A DNA stretch of 64,000 nt, from positions 1,704,241-1,768,240 of the forward strand of contig JAXLYR010000001.1 in assembly GCA_046351325.1 (NCBI GenBank), given 5' to 3'. The notes beneath the pieces are model-generated. The model did no database searches, was not told the origin of the DNA, and saw nothing but the letters and a program-made list of their open reading frames with translations. The stretch comes from Xiheicaenibacterium sp046351325 (GTDB lineage Bacteria > Myxococcota_A > Polyangia > Polyangiales > Polyangiaceae). The translations under genes and the position numbers were made by a program. Position 1 is the first letter of the stretch. Each line of letters starts with the position of its first letter. Below are positions 9,211 through 18,078 of the stretch, in pieces.

Positions 9211-9298
9211 GAGCGACGCGAGGGGGGAAGGGCCGCCGTCTCCGGCGGACCGCCGAGCTGGAGCTCGACCGATGGCATCGATCGACGCGAGCGGTGAA
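9211..9298 (-). repeat. Structured intergenic repeat, copy A
   Basis: This 88-bp segment matches 26193-26279 with one change in the first ~70 bases and small differences after that. On the minus strand it folds into an imperfect TCGAT...TCGA hairpin, a CGAGCT-CC-AGCTCG hairpin and a CCGCCG-GAGA-CGGCGG hairpin with a GNRA-type loop, then a C-rich tract. It lies 40 bases upstream of the GTG of the 1149-residue gene. The single change in the core falls in the tetraloop, so the stem is preserved. Confidence 0.75.
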
Positions 9299-9320
9299 GG
9301 TGCTGCGTTCGGCTTGGAGT

Positions 9321-11126
9321 TCAGGCCGCCCCCAGGGAGTTCTCGAGCGCAGCGAGCGGTGCGCGCAGCGTGTCGATCGCGTCCGCCCAGAAGTCGGGCG
9401 ACTCGAGATCGCGACCGAGCGTGTTCCTCGCGACCTCGTGCGCGAGCGCGCTGCCGCTGCCCTCGAGGAAGGCCTCGTAGCGCGAGAGGAAGCTCGGGCC
9501 CTCGGCCTTGAGCATCGCGAAGAGCCCGCGCGAGAGCAGGTAACCGAACGTGTAGGGGAAATTGTAGAAGGTTAGATCCGGGATGTAGAAGTGGAGCTTC
9601 GACGCCCAGAAGAGCGGGTCCTCACCGCCGGGCGCGAGCGAATCTCCGAACTGTTTTCGCTGGGCCTCGGCCATGAGCTCGCTCAGCCTCGTCGCGGTGA
9701 CCTCGCCCTTCTCGCGCTCGACGTGGAACGCCTCTTCGAAGCGGAAGCGCATCGGCACGTCGAGCAAGAACGCCGCGCCCTCGTTCACGATCTCTCCGAG
9801 CAGGAGCGCGCGCGTCTCTGCGCTCGTCGACGGGCTCTCGAGCAGACCGTCCGAGAGCAAGAGCTGCGCGAACGTCGACGCGGTCTCCGCGAGCGTCATC
9901 GGGTACTGCCGCGCGAGCGTGCGCGTCTTCTTCATGACCTCGGCGTGGAAGGCGTGGCCGACCTCGTGCGCGAGCGTCGAGACGTCGCCGAGCGAGCCCT
10001 GGAAGGTCATGAACACGCGCGCCTCGTTCGTCACGTCCGAGCTCGTACAGAACGCGCCGGGGCGCTTCTTGTCGCTCGGCATCGCCTCGATCCAGTTGCG
10101 AGCGATCATCGCGTCGAAGTGCTCGCGCAGGCGCGGGTAGCTCTTGCCGAAGGCCGTCCGCACGAGCTCGACCCCGCGCTCCATCGTCACGCGCTCCGCG
10201 CCCGGCAGCGGGAACGGCGCCTCGAGATCGTAGAACTGGCAGGCCTCCAATTTCAGCGCGCGGGCCTTCGCGCGGAAGCCTGCGCGCGGGATCTCGATGC
10301 GATCGTCGACGGCCTCGAACATCGCGCGCAGCGTCTTCTCCGAGATCGCGGCCTGGTGGAGCGCGACATCGAGGAAGTGCTTCACACCGCGGCGCGCGTT
10401 GAGCACGAGCCGCGTCCCCGCGATGTGGTTGATCGCGGCCGCCGTGACGTCGAGCGCGCCCTGCCAGGCTTTGTTGCCACCCTCGAACGCCGCGCGCCGC
10501 ACGTCGCGGTCCGCGTCGGCCTGGAGCGAGCGCCGCTGCGCCATCGGCAGCGTCTCGCGTCGACCGTCGGGGTACACCATTTCGAACGTGAGCTTTGCGC
10601 TAACAACGTCATAGAGACGCCCCCACCCGCCGATGCCGTCGGGGCCCAAGTCGGCCGCGAGGCCCTCGAGGGCCGGCGCCATGCTCGTGCGCGCCTCGAC
10701 TCTGATTTGTCTTAGATGGTGCGCGCCCGTCGCGAGCGACGGGCGCGTTATGAACCCTTCGAACAGGGCCTCAGGCGCGCCTCCGAGCGCACGCCGTAGC
10801 TCGATCGGCAGCTTCTCGAAGCCCGCGCGCAGCTTCGCGAGGCGCGCCTCGGCGAGCGAGAAGCGCTCGTCGGCCGCGTCGGCCGCGGCGAGACAACCCA
10901 CGTACGACGAGAGGTGCCCGAGCCTCGCGAGCAAGTCCTCGTAGCGAGCGATCACGCTCGCCCACGCGTCGGCGGTCGCCTCCGAGAGCTCGCCGAGCGC
11001 GCTCGCTTCTCGCACGAGCGTGGCTACGTCCTCGTCGAGCCGAGCCTCGAACTCGACGCGCGCGGGCGAGTCGAAGCTCGGGAAGTAAGCAGTGAGGTCC
11101 CAGCGCAGATCGAGGGGCGGAGTCAT
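9321..11126 (-). CDS. pepF: M3 family oligoendopeptidase (PepF type)
   Basis: The 601-residue length fits oligoendopeptidase F/M3B zinc metallopeptidases, cytosolic enzymes that cut short peptides. The zinc site HEVGHAFH lies at about residues 386-393, with the third ligand expected in the following MTLAETAST block. The C-terminal FYNFPYTFGYLLSRGL is a family hallmark. There is no signal peptide. The ATG at 11126 begins directly at the domain (LRWDLTAYFPSF). The VgrG gene ends 68 bases upstream on the same strand. The exact peptide substrates are unknown. Confidence 0.88.
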   Translation of the reverse strand: MTPPLDLRWDLTAYFPSFDSPARVEFEARLDEDVATLVREASALGELSEATADAWASVIARYEDLLARLGHLSSYVGCLAAADAADERFSLAEARLAKLRAGFEKLPIELRRALGGAPEALFEGFITRPSLATGAHHLRQIRVEARTSMAPALEGLAADLGPDGIGGWGRLYDVVSAKLTFEMVYPDGRRETLPMAQRRSLQADADRDVRRAAFEGGNKAWQGALDVTAAAINHIAGTRLVLNARRGVKHFLDVALHQAAISEKTLRAMFEAVDDRIEIPRAGFRAKARALKLEACQFYDLEAPFPLPGAERVTMERGVELVRTAFGKSYPRLREHFDAMIARNWIEAMPSDKKRPGAFCTSSDVTNEARVFMTFQGSLGDVSTLAHEVGHAFHAEVMKKTRTLARQYPMTLAETASTFAQLLLSDGLLESPSTSAETRALLLGEIVNEGAAFLLDVPMRFRFEEAFHVEREKGEVTATRLSELMAEAQRKQFGDSLAPGGEDPLFWASKLHFYIPDLTFYNFPYTFGYLLSRGLFAMLKAEGPSFLSRYEAFLEGSGSALAHEVARNTLGRDLESPDFWADAIDTLRAPLAALENSLGAA

Positions 11127-11194
11127 TCGCCCGAGGAGAGCGAGTTTCCTACGTGCGCGTCAACGCCCCGACGGGCTCGGCGCACCGCGGAGAG

Positions 11195-12730
11195 TCACGG
11201 GCCGCCCGGCTTCTGCTGGATGCCGTTGTTGTCTTCGGGCTCCCAGACGTCGCGCGCCTCGATGACGATCCCCGTCTCGGTCTTCAGCAGTTTGTTGATC
11301 TGGAAGTTCGACTGGTTGACCGGCGACTGCGTCAGCTCGTTCGGGACGGCGCCGACGATCACCGGCCGATCGAGATCACCGTCGAGGAACGCGACCATGA
11401 CCTCGGTCCCCGGCTTGAGCGGCAGGTGCACGCCGTAGAACGAGCCCGCGTGGGCCTGCATCATCCGGATCGGCAGCGAGTGCTTGTCCGGGTGATCTCC
11501 CGAGTCGAAGTCGAAGCGGACCCAATAGCGACCGCGCTCGTCGAGCACCGCGTATCGACCCGTCTGCTGGAACTCCTCGATGAAGGCCGTGACGACGCCG
11601 TGCACGCGCGGCACGGGCGTCTCGAAGAGCGGGCGGTACTGGGTCGCGCCGCGCGTCCCCTCGAACCGGTTCGCGTAGGCCTCGGCGGTGTTGGTACCGA
11701 GGAGCCCCGCTTGCTGGACGATCCCGTGTCGGACCGAGCCGACGAGGATGGTCGGGTCCTCGAGCGAGGGCGCGTCGCTCACCGTGAGGACGCCACCTGC
11801 GCGCAGCGCCGCCGCGCCGCTCTCGCCACGCAGCAGGACGCGGTGAGCCTCGGACTGCTCGGCGCGGATCCCCGCTAGCTGGTTGCCTTGCTCGGGCGAC
11901 TTGTACTTCGTGAGGAGCTCGACGATGCCGCCGCCGAAGCCGCCGGGCACGTCCACCTGCTGGCGCAGGTCGACCGGCGGGTTGACAGGATTGTAATCGC
12001 TTACGCCGCGCGTCGCCGCGACCACTCGCTTCTTCGAGTGCAGGTTCTTGATGACCTCGTGGCCCGCGCCGCTCGCGAGCGCGAACGTCCCGATCGCGGG
12101 GAAGCCGGATTGATTGTCGACGAATACAAGCTTGTCAGCGCCGTCCTCGTGCTCGAAGAAGAAGGTGAGCCCGTAGTGCTCGGCGAGGCGCGTGATGAAC
12201 GCGAGGTCGGTCTCCTTGTATTGGACGACGAACTCGCGCGTCGGGTAGTTCCCGCTGAGGCGCCACTCGAGGTCGTCGGGGGCCGTGAGCCCCGCGCGCG
12301 ACAGCTTCTCCTCGATGATCTCGGGGATGGTCTTGCCGACGAAGACCTCGTGGATTTCGACGAGCGAGAGCGCGAACGCGCGCGGCACGAGGCGCAGCTG
12401 GAACGCCGCCGACTCGTTGGCTTTGTTGGCTCGGATGTCGACGCCCTCGTCGACCTCTGCGATGATCCCGTGGACCTCGCGGACGACCTGCTCGGCGTGC
12501 CTGAAGACGAGCTTCGCCGCGGCGCCGACCATCGGATCGATCGAGGCGCGGATGTCGAGCGACAGGCCAGGCCCCGCGACGAGGGTCACGTCCAGCTTGA
12601 AGTCGAACAGCCCGTTGAGGCGCTCGAGTCCATCCATCTTCGCGATTTGCAGACCGTCGCTCGAGAAGTCCTCGCTCTCGAGCTGGACCGTGACGACTCC
12701 CCCCGACCCCGCGCTCTCTTGGTCCGACAT
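11195..12730 (-). CDS. vgrG: VgrG-type type VI secretion spike protein
   Basis: 511 residues with the VgrG layout. A gp27-like N-terminal half includes ANESAAFQLRLVPRAFAL, a FVGKTIPEIIEEKL element and YPTREFVVQYKETDLAFITRLAEHYG. A gp5-like OB/needle region follows (GRYWVRFDFDSGD, MMQAHAGSFYGVHLPLKPGTEVMVAFLDGD). There is no toxin extension, so it is a structural or adaptor-carried spike. No hcp, PAAR or tss genes are nearby, making it an orphan. The ATG at 12730 was chosen over the 43-residue upstream extension because the conserved domain starts soon after it; its ribosome site is weak. Confidence 0.88.
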   Translation of the reverse strand: MSDQESAGSGGVVTVQLESEDFSSDGLQIAKMDGLERLNGLFDFKLDVTLVAGPGLSLDIRASIDPMVGAAAKLVFRHAEQVVREVHGIIAEVDEGVDIRANKANESAAFQLRLVPRAFALSLVEIHEVFVGKTIPEIIEEKLSRAGLTAPDDLEWRLSGNYPTREFVVQYKETDLAFITRLAEHYGLTFFFEHEDGADKLVFVDNQSGFPAIGTFALASGAGHEVIKNLHSKKRVVAATRGVSDYNPVNPPVDLRQQVDVPGGFGGGIVELLTKYKSPEQGNQLAGIRAEQSEAHRVLLRGESGAAALRAGGVLTVSDAPSLEDPTILVGSVRHGIVQQAGLLGTNTAEAYANRFEGTRGATQYRPLFETPVPRVHGVVTAFIEEFQQTGRYAVLDERGRYWVRFDFDSGDHPDKHSLPIRMMQAHAGSFYGVHLPLKPGTEVMVAFLDGDLDRPVIVGAVPNELTQSPVNQSNFQINKLLKTETGIVIEARDVWEPEDNNGIQQKPGGP

Positions 12731-12900
12731 GGCCTCGCCAACAGACCGCCTGACCTCGCTCTGGTCAATCGCAAACCAACCAAACACCGCAGAAGCTGCG
12801 TCGAACTCGGGGCTTTTTTCGTCTCGCAGAATCGCCTCTCGAGAGAACGCCCACAACACCAGCGACCCTGCGTGGCTCGAGTCTTGCGTTTCGGGGCGCC

Positions 12901-13752
12901 ATGTTCACCCGACATCGCGACACCAACCTCGCGCTGGTGGTGGCCTTGATCTTTGCAGGCTGCGCCGCCAGCTCGAGCTCGACCTCCAACGATACTTCGT
13001 CGTCCTCGACAGCGACCGCCGTGACCGCGGAGCCGACCGCGAGCACCACGGCGGAGCCGAGCGCTTCCGCGAACACGAGCGCGAGCGCGGGTCCGACCGA
13101 GACGGCCTCCGCCGAGCCGAGCGGTCCGCCGCCTGGCTCCGCAGGCGCGCGCCTCATGCGGCAGCACTTCGCGCAGACGACGCAGATCCAAGACGCCGTG
13201 ATTTGGGGCGAGATCGAGAAGGCATCGCGGCCCGCGGGTTCGCTCGCTGACGTCGAGGGCGTCGAGACGCTGCCCCCGAAGTGGCAAGAGTCGGTGACCC
13301 AGTTGAAGGACAGCTCGCGCCGCATCCGCGAGAGCTCGGACCTGCAAGAGGTCGCCGCGGCGACCGCCGACATCGGGCGCGCATGCGGCAACTGCCACGG
13401 CAAAGCAGGCGGGCCGAAGATCGTCGTGAACGATCCACCCACCGTCGACGCGAAGTCCGTCGCGTCTCGCATGCAGCGCCACAAGTGGGCCGCGGCGCGT
13501 CTTTGGGAGGGGCTCTATGGTCCCTCCGACGCCGCGTGGAAGGCCGGCGCCTCGGCGCTCGAGCTCGATCCCTTCCCCGAGGAGGTCTTGAACAAGGGCG
13601 GCGTTCACGGCCGCAGCGCAGCGTCGAATTTCCGCGACGTTGCTAAGACATTGTCCAAGGCAAAGACGAGCGATGCGCGGGGCTCGGCCTACGCCTCGCT
13701 CCTCTCGACGTGCGCGCCCTGCCACGCCGCGGTCGGAGCGCAGCGCCACTGA
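12901..13752 (+). CDS. Lipoprotein with two CxxCH motifs (cytochrome c-like)
   Basis: 283 residues with lipobox IFAGC, a long Thr/Ser/Ala/Glu linker (about 20-80), and a helical domain with two haem-attachment motifs, CGNCH near residue 162 and CAPCH near 271. Met and His residues between the motifs could be axial ligands. The pattern suggests a diheme or cytochrome c'-like periplasmic, lipid-anchored electron carrier. It is probably co-transcribed with the next small lipoprotein, which starts 23 bases after its stop. The electron partner is unknown. Confidence 0.72.
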   Translation: MFTRHRDTNLALVVALIFAGCAASSSSTSNDTSSSSTATAVTAEPTASTTAEPSASANTSASAGPTETASAEPSGPPPGSAGARLMRQHFAQTTQIQDAVIWGEIEKASRPAGSLADVEGVETLPPKWQESVTQLKDSSRRIRESSDLQEVAAATADIGRACGNCHGKAGGPKIVVNDPPTVDAKSVASRMQRHKWAAARLWEGLYGPSDAAWKAGASALELDPFPEEVLNKGGVHGRSAASNFRDVAKTLSKAKTSDARGSAYASLLSTCAPCHAAVGAQRH

Positions 13753-13775
13753 CAGACTCGATCTATCCTCGCCTC

Positions 13776-14117
13776 GTGTTGCGTTCGCTCGCGGTCGCGC
13801 TCCTGGTCGGCGTGAGCGCTGCTTGTGGTGGGGCTGTCGCCGAGGTCCAGGTCGCCGAGAGCGTCGCGGTGGTCGTCTCGGGGCAGCCCGTCACCGTGCA
13901 GCGCATCGCGCGGATCCATCGCTTCCGCCAGGGCCGCCGAATCGAGCTCCTCGAGGCGACGCTCTACGTGCGCGAACCTCAGGCGATCCGCAGGCAAGCC
14001 GTCATCGAGGGTGACGACGTCATCATCGGCGGCGCGCGTTACCTCGTCGTGCACATCGAGCCAGGGACCTCGAACACGCTCGGGACGGTCCTGCTCCGCG
14101 AGGCTCCCGCTCCCTGA
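13776..14117 (+). CDS. Small lipoprotein, unknown function
   Basis: 113 residues from GTG 13776, placing a signal (LRSLAVALLVGVSAAC) and lipobox SAAC at the N-terminus. An ATG lies 22 codons upstream but inside the preceding gene, and it would bury the signal. The mature part is beta-rich (VAVVVSGQPVTVQRIARIH, DDVIIGGARYLVVHIEP), probably a small barrel. No family is recognised. Confidence 0.6.
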   Translation: MLRSLAVALLVGVSAACGGAVAEVQVAESVAVVVSGQPVTVQRIARIHRFRQGRRIELLEATLYVREPQAIRRQAVIEGDDVIIGGARYLVVHIEPGTSNTLGTVLLREAPAP

Positions 14118-14180
14118 TCGGCACGAACGCGCGGGCCGACCCCCCTACGAACTTCGGACCGACAGTACTAGGGTGCGCCG

Positions 14181-15122
14181 ATGCGTCCCCGCTCACGCGC
14201 CGCGCGCGCACTCGCTCTCCTCGTGGTGCTCGCGGCCTGCAAAGAACAGCGCCCGGCCCAGCAGGACTGCCCTCGCAACGAAGAGGCTCCTCGCTGTCCC
14301 GACGCGACCCAGAGCGCCGCCGCCGCGTCCGCCGGTGCGGGCAGCGCCGCGGTCTCGGCGTCCGTCGCGGTGGCAGCGTCGGCCGCGCCCTCGGCGTCGA
14401 GCGACGAGCTCTGCGGCGGTTTGAAGGAGCTCGATCAGCTCCCCGAGGCGATCCGCGTAGTCGGCGGCGACATCCTCATCGGCACGACCACGGGCGCCGC
14501 GCTGAACCCAGCCGACGCAGTGGTGAAGACCGCGATGAAGGGCGGCGCCCTCGAGGCCGAGCCGGCCGTCACGTGGGCCGGGACGCTCATCCGCGATCGC
14601 AACCACTACGGCACGACGAACATCTTCAGCGCGCCGCAGGGGCCGACCGCGCGCGACGCCCTCAAGCCCTATCTGCGCGCCGGCTCGCTGCCCAAGGACA
14701 GCGGCGGCGAGATCGCGATCGGCCACAAGCTGGCGAAGCTCGTGGGCGTCGCGCTCGGAGACACCGTGTCGATCTACGGCAACCCGAGCTCCGCGACGTC
14801 GATCCCCTCCTCGAAGAAGGTGAAGGTCGTCGGCCTCCTGGACTTCCCTTTCGCGCCGATGCTCGAGTACGACGACATGCTCTCTTACGTCAGTGTCAGC
14901 GATGCGCGTGACCTCGCCGTCATGCTGGCGAACACGGCGACGATGGTGCGGGTCTGGCTCCCCAAGACCGATCGCGCCGCGGCGTCGCTCAAGCTCTTCG
15001 ACGCCTTTCGCGGCGACCCCGCCGCGTCGACTTACAGCAGCGTAAGTTCAGAGCAGCTCGTGCAGCGGATCGACATGTTCAGGTCGTTGTTCCAGAACAT
15101 GTGCAACGAGACTCCGCTCTAA
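14181..15122 (+). CDS. Lipoprotein with MacB/LolC-like periplasmic core domain
   Basis: 313 residues with a lipobox (VLAAC) and an Ala/Ser linker. A domain from about residue 85 resembles the periplasmic core of MacB/LolC/FtsX-family ABC permeases: IRVVGGDILIGT, IAIGHKLAKLVGVALGDTVSIYG, KVKVVGLLDFPFAPMLEYDDMLSYVSVSDA. The transmembrane helices normal for those permeases are absent, so this is a stand-alone lipid-anchored version. A role in envelope lipid or lipoprotein handling is inferred only. The stop overlaps the convergent hydrolase gene by four bases. Confidence 0.65.
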   Translation: MRPRSRAARALALLVVLAACKEQRPAQQDCPRNEEAPRCPDATQSAAAASAGAGSAAVSASVAVAASAAPSASSDELCGGLKELDQLPEAIRVVGGDILIGTTTGAALNPADAVVKTAMKGGALEAEPAVTWAGTLIRDRNHYGTTNIFSAPQGPTARDALKPYLRAGSLPKDSGGEIAIGHKLAKLVGVALGDTVSIYGNPSSATSIPSSKKVKVVGLLDFPFAPMLEYDDMLSYVSVSDARDLAVMLANTATMVRVWLPKTDRAAASLKLFDAFRGDPAASTYSSVSSEQLVQRIDMFRSLFQNMCNETPL

Positions 15123-16867
15123 CCGTCCGAGAGCTCCACTTCCACGTAGCTGTCGGCCCCGAGGTGCGCCGTGTTCCGCGAGAAATACGGCGGCGCCTCC
15201 ATATCGATATGAATGTAGCCGTCCGCGAGGGCTCCCCGCACGAGGTCCGTACGACTGGCGAGTTCGAGCTCCAGCTTCTCCCCCGGCTGAAACTGTGTCG
15301 CGGTCGGTACGATGCTGAAGCGCAGGGTCACAGGCTTACCCGGCACGAGCGGCTCGACGACGCTGTCGTCGACGACGAGCTCGACGCGGCTCGATAGGAC
15401 CGGATCCAAGCGGCGGTGCGTGGGCCGCATCGCGCCGAGCGAGAGCAGGTGGCGGCGCCCGCCGGCGTCTATGCGAGACAGCGCTGCGACGACATAGCTG
15501 TCGATCTCGTTGCTCGAGAACGAGAGCGACATCGTGACAGGGCCAGCGAGCGCGACCCGCCGCTCGAAGCTCTTGGTGAACGTGAGCTTCTGCTCCATCA
15601 CCTCGTCCATCCCATCCGGTAGCGGCGCGCTGAGCGGCACCGCGGTCCAGCTCTGCTCGCCAGTCGCTGGCGCCGCGTCGACGAGCGCTTCGTCTTCGGC
15701 CAAATAGAGCCGAGTCTTGCGCGCGGCCGGCGGGGGGAAGCTCGTCGCACGCTCGAACCGATTGGCGCCCTCGAGCCAATAGCGAACGGGCGATTGTCGC
15801 TCGTAGCCATTGTCGCAGCCCTTCACGACATGATCGAAGAAGGCGAGCGCCTCGAGCTGCCACGAGAGGACGGGGAGCTCATAGTCGCGCTCCGCCACGA
15901 TCAAGAACTTCTCACCGATTGGGGTGCCCGCGCGCTCGAACAGATCGAAGGCCCCGAATTGGTGGATGTTCCACATGCCCTGGTTTTGCACGACGACGAA
16001 TGGCGTCTTGATGCGATCGAGCTCTCGATAGGCGCCGTGGGTGATGGGGCACGTGTCGCGGGTCTTGCTCTCGGCGATCGTGCGCGCATACCAAGCGCGC
16101 ATCCGCTCGGTCGGGCGCTTGGTCATGAAGCTCTCGTAGACCGAGTCGATTCGCGGGTGGAGGACGCGGTCCCAGACCCACGCCCGATTCAAGAGGTGGC
16201 TCGCGGCGGCGCGCTGCCACGGCTCGACTGTGGTGGTGAAGTCCGAGTCTTTGAAGTTCGCGCCGAGCCAGAGCGCGAGGAAGCGATTGTTGATGCTGCC
16301 GCCGAAGCACGCCATATGACGGAACATGTCAGTGCAGATTTCGTTGGCGAACATCGCGCGCAGCGCGGGTGGGCGCCGCGCCGCGATGATCGGTTGGATG
16401 AGCCCGTAATAGGATGTCCCGAAGAGACAGACGTCGCCGCTGCACCAAGGCTGTTCGGCGGCCCACTCGATGGCGCACAAATAGTCGTCAATCTCTTGTT
16501 CGTCGCAGAAACCGCCGCTCTCACCGCCCGACCGGCCCATCCCTCGCCGCGACGCGAGCACCTGGACATAGCCGCGATCGGTCAATACAGGCGGCGACCC
16601 TACCTCGTTGGTGCCCTTCGGCATCCCCGAAGCGTGGAGCTCCTTGTTGTAGGCAGCGATCTGCACGATTGCCGGGTAGCGCCCGACCTTCTTCGGGCGA
16701 TAGACGTCGGCGGAGAGCCTCGTTCCATCTCGCATCCGCAAACCCACGTCCGCGTCTACATGACAGCCGAGGCCCGACTCGGCGAAGCGGGTAGGTTGCC
16801 AACCAGCATATTGCGAGCGGCCGAGGCGACCGTGCAGCGGGATGAGATTGTCGAGCAGCGCACTCAT
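15119..16867 (-). CDS. CocE/NonD family hydrolase (peptidase S15 fold)
   Basis: 582 residues. The alpha/beta-hydrolase domain has MRDGTRLSADVYRP at the N-terminus, a GYVQVLASRRGMGRSGG block, and the nucleophile motif GTSYYG near residues 148-153. A C-terminal jelly-roll (from about 400, ending near YVEVELSDG) is typical of X-Pro dipeptidyl-peptidase/CocE enzymes. Substrates may be esters, amides or acyl-peptides. There is no signal peptide. GGAGGA lies just upstream of the ATG at 16867. The gene is divergent from an AraC-type regulator 139 bases away, its likely controller. Confidence 0.85.
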   Translation of the reverse strand: MSALLDNLIPLHGRLGRSQYAGWQPTRFAESGLGCHVDADVGLRMRDGTRLSADVYRPKKVGRYPAIVQIAAYNKELHASGMPKGTNEVGSPPVLTDRGYVQVLASRRGMGRSGGESGGFCDEQEIDDYLCAIEWAAEQPWCSGDVCLFGTSYYGLIQPIIAARRPPALRAMFANEICTDMFRHMACFGGSINNRFLALWLGANFKDSDFTTTVEPWQRAAASHLLNRAWVWDRVLHPRIDSVYESFMTKRPTERMRAWYARTIAESKTRDTCPITHGAYRELDRIKTPFVVVQNQGMWNIHQFGAFDLFERAGTPIGEKFLIVAERDYELPVLSWQLEALAFFDHVVKGCDNGYERQSPVRYWLEGANRFERATSFPPPAARKTRLYLAEDEALVDAAPATGEQSWTAVPLSAPLPDGMDEVMEQKLTFTKSFERRVALAGPVTMSLSFSSNEIDSYVVAALSRIDAGGRRHLLSLGAMRPTHRRLDPVLSSRVELVVDDSVVEPLVPGKPVTLRFSIVPTATQFQPGEKLELELASRTDLVRGALADGYIHIDMEAPPYFSRNTAHLGADSYVEVELSDG

Positions 16868-17006
16868 GGTTCCTCCGGTTCGCGCTCACCCCCCGGGGCG
16901 CACGCGTAAGCCGAGGATGGCTGTCTTTGCGATGGGTCGCGCGACTCGCGGCGCCAATGTCGTGACCCGCGATGCCAATTCGAATCGCGGCTCGTAGGAT
17001 TGCCCT

Positions 17007-18023
17007 GTGCCGGAGCCGACTGTGTGCGTGAAGGCCCTGCGCGCCCCGTTCTTCACGGCGGCCGTGCGAACGGGGCAACCGATCCCCGTGCTCAAGTCGT
17101 CGTTCGCGCTGAGCCCGACCCTCCTCACGGACCTCACCGCGCGCGTCCCTCACCGGACGGTGGTGCGCGTCTGGGACGCGCTCGCCGAGGCCTGCGCGGA
17201 CCCGACCTTCGGGCTGTCGGCGGCCGCGCTGCTCGGGGTCCCGCAGCTCGACCTGGTCGATCACGTGCTCCAGCGCTCGCCCACGATGCGCGCGCTCTCC
17301 TCGACGTTCGTGCGCTACCAGCGCCTCTTCCACGAGGCGAACGACTCGAGCCTCGGCGAGGTCGACGGCGCCTTCGTCGCCGAACACCGATTCGAGGGAG
17401 CGCTGCCGAGCTCGCGACACTTCGAGGAGTTCATCCTCGCGATGTGGATGACGCGGCTGAGGATGCTCGTCGGTGGCGGGGTCGCGAGCGCCGAGCGTGT
17501 GTTCTTCCGACATCGCGCGCCGCGCGACACCTCGGCGTATGTCGCGATCTTCGGGCGCGAGCCTGAGTTCGAGGCGAACAGCAACGCGCTCGTGTTGCCG
17601 GTCGAGCTCTTGGATCGGCCGCTCGCTTCACACGATCCTGCGGCGCTGCGCGCGTTCGAGGCCCACCTCGAGGAGGAGCTCGCGCGCTTGCCCGCCGCGT
17701 CGTTCCCCGACGGAGTGCGCGCGCAGGTCGTCGGCCTGATGCGCGCTGGGTCGACCGACGCCTTCGACATCGAGGCGGTCGCTCGTCGCGCGGCGCTCTC
17801 GAGGCGCACGCTGCAGCGCCGACTGAGCGAACACGGCACCAGCTTTCGCAGTGTGATCGACGCTGCGCGGAGGGAGGTCGCCCTCGAAGAGTTGAGCCGC
17901 GGCGCCGCGACGGTCACGGACCTCGCGTTCTTGCTGGGCTTCTCGGAGCACAGCGCCTTCAGCCGCGCGTTCCGGCGATGGACGGGCAAGAGCCCGGCGG
18001 GCTATCTCAAGTCCGCCGGGTGA
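17007..18023 (+). CDS. AraC-family regulator with arabinose-binding-like N-domain
   Basis: 338 residues. The N-terminal 200 residues resemble the Arabinose_bd/OruR-type sensor domain (FGLSAAALLGVPQLDLVDHVLQRSPTM, FFRHRAPRDTSAY). The C-terminal about 90 residues hold a double helix-turn-helix of AraC type (DIEAVARRAALSRRTLQRRL, VTDLAFLLGFSEHSAFSRAF, GKSPAGYL). The start is a GTG at 17007 with AGGA seven bases upstream. It is divergent from the CocE-type hydrolase gene and probably regulates it. The ligand is unknown. Confidence 0.85.
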   Translation: MPEPTVCVKALRAPFFTAAVRTGQPIPVLKSSFALSPTLLTDLTARVPHRTVVRVWDALAEACADPTFGLSAAALLGVPQLDLVDHVLQRSPTMRALSSTFVRYQRLFHEANDSSLGEVDGAFVAEHRFEGALPSSRHFEEFILAMWMTRLRMLVGGGVASAERVFFRHRAPRDTSAYVAIFGREPEFEANSNALVLPVELLDRPLASHDPAALRAFEAHLEEELARLPAASFPDGVRAQVVGLMRAGSTDAFDIEAVARRAALSRRTLQRRLSEHGTSFRSVIDAARREVALEELSRGAATVTDLAFLLGFSEHSAFSRAFRRWTGKSPAGYLKSAG

Positions 18024-18078
18024 GTTTCACCGAACGATCGTGCTTTGTCGGGCGACGGCGCAGTCGGCGCGCAGATCG

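Noticed and set aside
5737..9297. A plus-strand open frame of 1186 codons opposite the large membrane protein gene
   Set aside because: Extreme Arg/Glu/His composition and no hydrophobic segments; it mirrors the minus-strand gene in GC-rich DNA.
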